This document shows, in pieces, positions 5,428 through 8,430 of a stretch of 8,430 bases of DNA. The stretch is from an uncultured Solobacterium sp. (GTDB lineage Bacteria; Bacillota_I; Bacilli_A; Erysipelotrichales; Erysipelotrichaceae), in contig CAKMPP010000175.1 in NCBI GenBank assembly GCA_927911475.1, positions 1-8,430 of the forward strand, in the 5' to 3' direction. The position numbers and the translations under genes were made by a program. The first letter of the stretch is position 1, and the number at the start of each line of letters is the position of its first letter. The notes beneath the pieces are model-generated. The model did no database searches, was not told the origin of the DNA, and saw only the letters and a list, made by a program, of their open reading frames with translations.

Positions 5428-6243
5428 TTACTCCAGATTGAGATGATAGTGCAAGATATATACGGTGGCCGCAAATAGTGCTACATTCATAATCAATGTA
5501 TACAGCAATGTAACTGTTTGATAATTCATGCCATAGTAGAATGCATTCATGATTGATACAGCACCAAATGTGTATACAAGAATAGATGGAAGATTTAGTA
5601 ACGATGGAATCACAACACCTAGAATAACAAATGTAGCGATACCAACAAGTAAGCGGTGTTCTGGAAATAAGTTACCCATCGCATAACATAGATAAATGAG
5701 TAATAAGAAACGGGATGCACTAAATAGATATGTTAAGCAAACCTGTAAGAATCCTAGGTCTAATATTGCTCGAAGTACACGCTCAATCCAATAGAAATCA
5801 ATACTACGAATCACATCAATAAATTGACCTGAGCCAATCAATACGCCAAACAAGCAGATAATCTGTGCAAGTACGAATAGTACAACATAAATCAAATACG
5901 CAATGACTTTACTCAGCACAAGCTGCCAAGTAGTAACTGGTAATGTATGCATCAAATATCCCTGTCCAGATAAAAGATTCTTATGAAAACGCTGTACAGA
6001 AGATCCAAAGATTAGAATGAAAGTCGCAAAGAATACACCGACTACCATTAAAATCAGAATGAATGAAAATGTAGATGGAGTATTTGTGTAATTTAGACTA
6101 TACATCATCCTCTCTGAGATAATCTGAGCGTTTGAATTAATTGTCATACCTAGTACTAATGACAATAAGAATTCAGCACCAATCAATATCAAAAATAATT
6201 TATATGTTGATTTAAACTCAAAATGAATTAATTTACCTAGCAT
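5428..6243 (-). CDS. ABC-2 type transporter permease
   Basis: A 271-residue polytopic membrane protein with about six hydrophobic segments: roughly residues 15-34, 62-81, 108-135, 158-190, 198-222 and 246-266. Between the second and third, HKNLLSGQGYLMHTLPVTTWQLVLSKVIAYL matches the cytoplasmic motif of ABC-2 permeases (GYLM.TLPV....L..SK), where the ATPase contacts the membrane part. It is the membrane subunit for the adjacent ATPase. Its ATG (6241-6243) overlaps the ATPase gene's end by 7 nt, and AGAGAGG lies 7 nt upstream. With a YtrA-type regulator in front, it resembles ytr-like operons that respond to cell-envelope stress or peptide antibiotics. The substrate is unknown. Confidence 0.9.
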   Translation of the reverse strand: MLGKLIHFEFKSTYKLFLILIGAEFLLSLVLGMTINSNAQIISERMMYSLNYTNTPSTFSFILILMVVGVFFATFILIFGSSVQRFHKNLLSGQGYLMHTLPVTTWQLVLSKVIAYLIYVVLFVLAQIICLFGVLIGSGQFIDVIRSIDFYWIERVLRAILDLGFLQVCLTYLFSASRFLLLIYLCYAMGNLFPEHRLLVGIATFVILGVVIPSLLNLPSILVYTFGAVSIMNAFYYGMNYQTVTLLYTLIMNVALFAATVYILHYHLNLE

Positions 6244-6934
6244 GCAAATACCTCTCTAAATAATGCGTCTACTGACTTACCTTCTTTTTCACGAATCTCA
6301 TCGACACTGCGATGGAATACAATTTCTCCATCACGAATAAAGATAGCTTCATCTAATACAGGTTCAACATCAGCGATTAAGTGTGTAGAAATAACTACCA
6401 ATGCATTCTCACTGTAGTTGCCAATAATTGTACGTAAGATGTAATCTCTCGCCGCTGGATCAACGCCACCAATTGGTTCATCTAAGAAATACACCTTCGC
6501 TTCGCGACTCATCGCAAGTACAAGCTGTACTTTTTCTTTATTACCCTTTGATAAATTTTTCAGTCTATCATTAACTGAATATGTAATTCCTCTAACATCT
6601 TTAACGCACGATCATATCGGAAATCATCATAGAAACTCTTGAACATATCTAAGAGTTCGCCAACATTCATCCAATCCAATAGATAATCTGCATCTGGTAG
6701 ATAAGATACAACAGCCTTTGTTTCAATCCCTGGCTTTTTACCATCGATAAAGATTCCACCATCTGTTGGTGTCAATAAACCGTTAGCAAGCTTTAACATT
6801 GTTGTCTTACCACTACCGTTAGGACCAAGTAAACCTACGATACGTCCTGACTCCAATGAAAGGTCAACATGGTTTAAAGCTACTTTAGTACCGTATTTCT
6901 TTGTTAAACCTTTGCATTCAAACATTACACTCAT
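6237..6934 (-). pseudogene. ABC transporter ATP-binding protein (YtrB/ABC-2 type), frameshifted
   Basis: The ATPase of the ABC exporter. The first part carries Walker A GPNGSGKTT and the Q-loop region SYLPDADYLLDW, reads to about ELHI, and then stops at TGA 6560-6562. In the next frame the family continues without a gap: VNDRLKNLSKGNKEKVQLVLAMSREAKVYFLDEPIGGVDPAARDY. This holds the signature motif (LSKGNKEK), Walker B (VYFLDEP) and D-loop, followed by the switch ISTH. The combined gene lacks one base near 6580-6588; restored, it gives about 232 residues, the normal size. Two adjacent ATGs (6937 and 6934) follow AGGAG at 4 and 7 nt, and I prefer the second. The first overlaps the GntR stop codon. 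As written the protein would lack signature and Walker B, so the transporter would be dead unless the missing base is a sequencing error. Confidence 0.9.
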
Positions 6935-7296
6935 CATTCTTCTCCTTGCGTATGAATAAAACCAATCATATCTTCTTTGGAATATCCTAGCTTTTTTAGT
7001 TTAGCGTAGTATCCCGCGGTGAGGCTTCTGGCCTCTTCATGCTTGATATTGTCAAGCATCGACTTATCTTCACTGACAAAACGTCCTGCTGTACGTTGTG
7101 TATATACGAGACCTTCTTGTTCCAGTTCTGTAAGTGCTCTTTGCATTGTATTTGGATTCACTCCAGATTCTTCTGCTAATTCACGAACAGATGGTAACTT
7201 GGAACCGGCTGGATATACACCCGTCACAATTCTTCGTTTGATAATACTGACTAGTTGTGGATAAATCGCTTGATCATTTCTAAATTCCCAACTCAT
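6934..7296 (-). CDS. GntR-family transcriptional regulator, YtrA subfamily
   Basis: A 120-residue DNA-binding regulator. The winged HTH occupies residues about 8-76: IYPQLVSIIKRRIVTGVYPAGSKLPSVRELAEESGVNPNTMQRALTELEQEGLVYTQRTAGRFV is a near-ideal GntR domain. The C-terminal part is only about 45 residues of helix, which is the YtrA subfamily layout (no large ligand domain). Such proteins usually repress their own ABC-transporter operons. AAGGAG lies 7 nt before the ATG at 7294-7296. Its stop codon overlaps the start of the ATPase gene. A TTGACA promoter with two tandem TATTA-N6-TAATA sites lies directly upstream, as expected for autoregulation. The inducing signal is unknown; cell-wall-active compounds are the known inducer of the Bacillus relative. 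Confidence 0.93.
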   Translation of the reverse strand: MSWEFRNDQAIYPQLVSIIKRRIVTGVYPAGSKLPSVRELAEESGVNPNTMQRALTELEQEGLVYTQRTAGRFVSEDKSMLDNIKHEEARSLTAGYYAKLKKLGYSKEDMIGFIHTQGEE

Positions 7297-7309
7297 CGTT
7301 TCTCCTTCT

Positions 7310-7352
7310 GTATTACTGTCTTAATACACTATTATATTAATACAGTAATATA
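7310..7352. promoter_or_regulatory. Tandem operator-like sites, probably for the GntR regulator
   Basis: Two palindromes of the form TATTA-N6-TAATA have centres 24 bp apart. The left one is 7311-7326, extended to GTATTA/TAATAC at 7310-7327. The right one is 7335-7350, extended to 7-bp arms at 7333-7352. The two 16-bp units are also inverted copies of each other (15 of 16 bases) around 7330/7331. The right unit covers the -10 of the GntR promoter and the left unit lies in its 5' leader. Position and symmetry fit autorepression by the adjacent GntR protein; binding itself is inference. Confidence 0.65.
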
Positions 7353-7362
7353 TGCATGTCAA
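7334..7362 (-). promoter_or_regulatory. Promoter of the GntR/ABC operon
   Basis: On the minus strand, a perfect TTGACA (7357-7362) lies 17 nt before TAATAT (7334-7339). The -10 lies inside the right-hand operator-like repeat, so a bound repressor would block RNA polymerase. Confidence 0.65.
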
Positions 7363-7364
7363 CT

Positions 7365-7397
7365 ATAATTATTTATTGTTTTTCGATAAATAATTAT
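7365..7397. repeat. 12-bp perfect inverted repeat in the divergent control region
   Basis: ATAATTATTTAT (7365-7376) and its reverse complement (7386-7397) flank a 9-nt spacer containing a T-run. It lies between the two divergent -35 elements. It could be a regulator site, a DNA-bending element or a weak hairpin; all paired bases are A or T. Confidence 0.6.
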
Positions 7398-7425
7398 TGA
7401 ATTACAGAAATATCTGTATTATGAT
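7397..7425 (+). promoter_or_regulatory. Promoter of the DUF2975/XRE operon with a palindrome in its spacer
   Basis: TTGAAT (7397-7402) lies 17 nt before TATGAT (7420-7425). The spacer is almost entirely a perfect palindrome, TACAGA-aata-TCTGTA (7403-7418), an ideal repressor site. The octamer CTGTATTA at 7414-7421 also occurs in the GntR operator region (7308-7315, and inverted at 7338-7345), which hints at shared control of both divergent operons. The XRE protein of the downstream operon is an alternative ligand. Confidence 0.65.
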
Positions 7426-7448
7426 ACTTTCGCAAGGAGGACTTGATT

Positions 7449-7922
7449 ATGGAATCTAGTTCAAAACATATACGCAACAGCGTATTACTTACACGCATTT
7501 TGATATTACTCATTGCACTTGTTGCCATGTATATCATTATCAATAGCGTTTCAATCGCAACGGAGTTTATAGATAGTAGAAACATTACATCAATTTCCAC
7601 ACAGAATCAGATTATACTAGCCTGTGGTATTGGTTATGTAGGCTTTGTTGTATTACTTCGCCTGCTATACATCATCAATCAACTTCTCGTAAATATTTCT
7701 AAAGAGAATGTATTTATTACAGAGAATGTAAATCTATTAAGACATGCAAGTCTTTGTTGTTTGGCAGGAAGTGTTCTAGCCTTTGTTCTTGCGGCGATAT
7801 GGTCAAAGCTATTCTACAGTATCGTATTTGCGGCAATCTTCTTCGCTTTGATAATTCGTATCATCCAAAATATATTCCAACAGGCAATTCGTATGAAAGA
7901 CGAATTAGACCTGACGATATGA
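7449..7922 (+). CDS. DUF2975 membrane protein
   Basis: A 157-residue integral membrane protein with four helices at about residues 12-33, 55-78, 98-117 and 120-140. The conserved cytoplasmic loop after helix 2 (LLVNISKENVFITENVNLLRHAS) and the C-terminal ending KDELDLTI are typical of DUF2975 (YoaS-like) proteins. These are almost always followed by a small XRE regulator, as here; their role is not established, though membrane sensing or control of the partner is a reasonable idea. The ATG at 7449-7451 lies 8 nt after AAGGAGG (7434-7440). An in-frame TTG at 7443 is only 2 nt from that site and was rejected. It is the first gene of a plus-strand operon divergent from the GntR/ABC operon. Confidence 0.9.
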   Translation: MESSSKHIRNSVLLTRILILLIALVAMYIIINSVSIATEFIDSRNITSISTQNQIILACGIGYVGFVVLLRLLYIINQLLVNISKENVFITENVNLLRHASLCCLAGSVLAFVLAAIWSKLFYSIVFAAIFFALIIRIIQNIFQQAIRMKDELDLTI

Positions 7923-7930
7923 GGTGACAT

Positions 7931-8137
7931 ATGCCTATTAACGTAGATTTAAATGTCATTATGGCAAAACGTCATATCAGTGCTGGTGAACTCGCCGAAA
8001 AAATCGATATCACACCTGCAAACCTATCTATACTCAAAAACGGAAAAGCAAAGGCAATCCGTTTCTCTACGCTAGAAGCGTTATGCAAGATTTTAGATTG
8101 CCAACCAGGAGATATACTGACTTATGAACCAGAATAA
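7931..8137 (+). CDS. Small XRE-family (Cro/C1-type) regulator, YozG-like
   Basis: A 68-residue protein that is essentially one HTH domain: INVDLNVIMAKRHISAGELAEKIDITPANLSILKNGKAKAIRFSTLEALCKILDCQPGDILTYEPE. SAGELAEKIDITPANLSILKNGK is the helix-turn-helix and the CQPGDILTYE ending is characteristic of the YozG-type partner of DUF2975 proteins. The ribosome site AGGTGA overlaps the TGA of the DUF2975 gene, and the ATG follows 8 nt after that stop, indicating coupled translation. It probably regulates its own operon, possibly through the palindrome at 7403-7418, with the membrane partner altering its activity. That link is inferred from gene pairing alone. Confidence 0.93.
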   Translation: MPINVDLNVIMAKRHISAGELAEKIDITPANLSILKNGKAKAIRFSTLEALCKILDCQPGDILTYEPE

Positions 8138-8372
8138 ACAACCTACGATTGCTCACGATACACTTTTATTCTGCATCGCAATCGCAACCTACCTATTTGG
8201 ATATTTTTATGCATCACTTTACGTTATTTACTTTGCCTTTGCAAAGCTAGCATTACTCTACATCATTATGATTGAAACCAGTGCACACTTCATACACAAA
8301 GAGCGCACGAAAAGAATCAATAACTTTGGGGCAAGTTTCTTATTGTTTCAAGGAATACTTCTAGGATTTTGA
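8124..8372 (+). CDS. Small unrecognised membrane protein
   Basis: An 82-residue hydrophobic protein that I do not recognise. Residues about 13-31 and 33-50 are strongly hydrophobic and Tyr/Phe-rich (LLFCIAIATYLFGYFYASLYVIYFAF...LALLYIIMI). A basic, polar loop follows (HKERTKRINNFG), and a third short hydrophobic stretch runs to the C-terminal Phe. It looks like a two- or three-helix membrane protein with the charged loop in the cytoplasm. Its ATG lies inside the end of the XRE gene (14-nt overlap, different frame). The only ribosome site is GGAG (8108-8111) 12 nt upstream, so translation is probably coupled to the regulator. The reading frame ends at TGA 8370-8372 with no visible terminator before the window end. 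It is likely a real third member of the operon, function unknown. Confidence 0.65.
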   Translation: MNQNKQPTIAHDTLLFCIAIATYLFGYFYASLYVIYFAFAKLALLYIIMIETSAHFIHKERTKRINNFGASFLLFQGILLGF

Positions 8373-8430
8373 CCGTTCTTTTGAATTTGAAAAATTAGTA
8401 TTTTTGCACGCAACCGTTATCTACTATACA

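Noticed and set aside
7394..7600. Minus-strand open frame overlapping the divergent promoter and DUF2975 start
   Set aside because: It runs over promoter and operator elements and is antisense to a family-recognised gene.
7931..8372. Toxin-antitoxin interpretation of the XRE gene plus small membrane protein
   Set aside because: The XRE protein matches the DUF2975-partner type better than an antitoxin, and the small protein has no recognisable toxin features beyond being hydrophobic.
8390..8405. AT hairpin (AAAAAT/ATTTTT) after the last gene as a terminator
   Set aside because: The stem is only six A-T pairs with no G-C core, too weak to call an intrinsic terminator.

Overview
The window is AT-rich with strong Shine-Dalgarno sites (AGGAGG type), short intergenic gaps and classic intrinsic terminators, so it comes from a low-GC Gram-positive (Bacillota). 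The mix of desulfoferrodoxin-type superoxide reductase, ferritin, a YtrA-type GntR/ABC operon, a DUF2975/XRE pair and a long-form PurC suggests an anaerobic gut-type firmicute, perhaps Erysipelotrichia. The class-level placement is a guess from gene style.

Layout, left to right. Everything up to 7296 is on the minus strand and 7449-8372 is on the plus strand. (1) 1-826: the first ~249 codons of a C1-family aminopeptidase (pepC). It is cut at the window edge by an 80-bp exact inverted copy of its own interior (1-80 against 276-355), most simply a fold-back artefact at a contig end. (2) 902-1704: a small membrane zinc-ribbon protein preceded by a small coiled-coil/HTH protein. (3) 1773-2648: a solitary purC ending in a terminator that contains its stop codon. 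(4) 2721-3113: a TM2-domain protein with its own strong promoter and terminator. (5) 3147-4051: a diacylglycerol/lipid kinase broken by one missing base. (6) 4142-5027: a ferritin plus superoxide reductase operon for iron storage and oxygen defence. (7) 5131-7296: a GntR regulator (YtrA type), ABC ATPase (frameshifted), ABC-2 permease and Dabb-domain operon. (8) 7297-7448: a divergent control region full of inverted repeats. (9) 7449-8372: a DUF2975 membrane protein, an XRE regulator and an unrecognised small membrane protein.

Three genes (lipid kinase, superoxide reductase C-terminus, ABC ATPase) each look one base short, with clean family-like sequence resuming in the next frame. Together with the fold-back at the left edge, this argues for sequence-quality problems at least as much as for real gene decay.

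The best biological leads are three. First, the dense operator architecture between the divergent GntR/ABC and DUF2975/XRE units, where tandem TATTA-N6-TAATA sites and a palindrome filling a promoter spacer suggest coordinated control. Second, a superoxide reductase that keeps its N-terminal domain but has lost all four iron-binding cysteines of that domain. Third, an uncharacterised 82-residue membrane protein coupled to the XRE regulator. I saw no CRISPR array, tRNA, rRNA, insertion sequence or clearly new multi-gene system.
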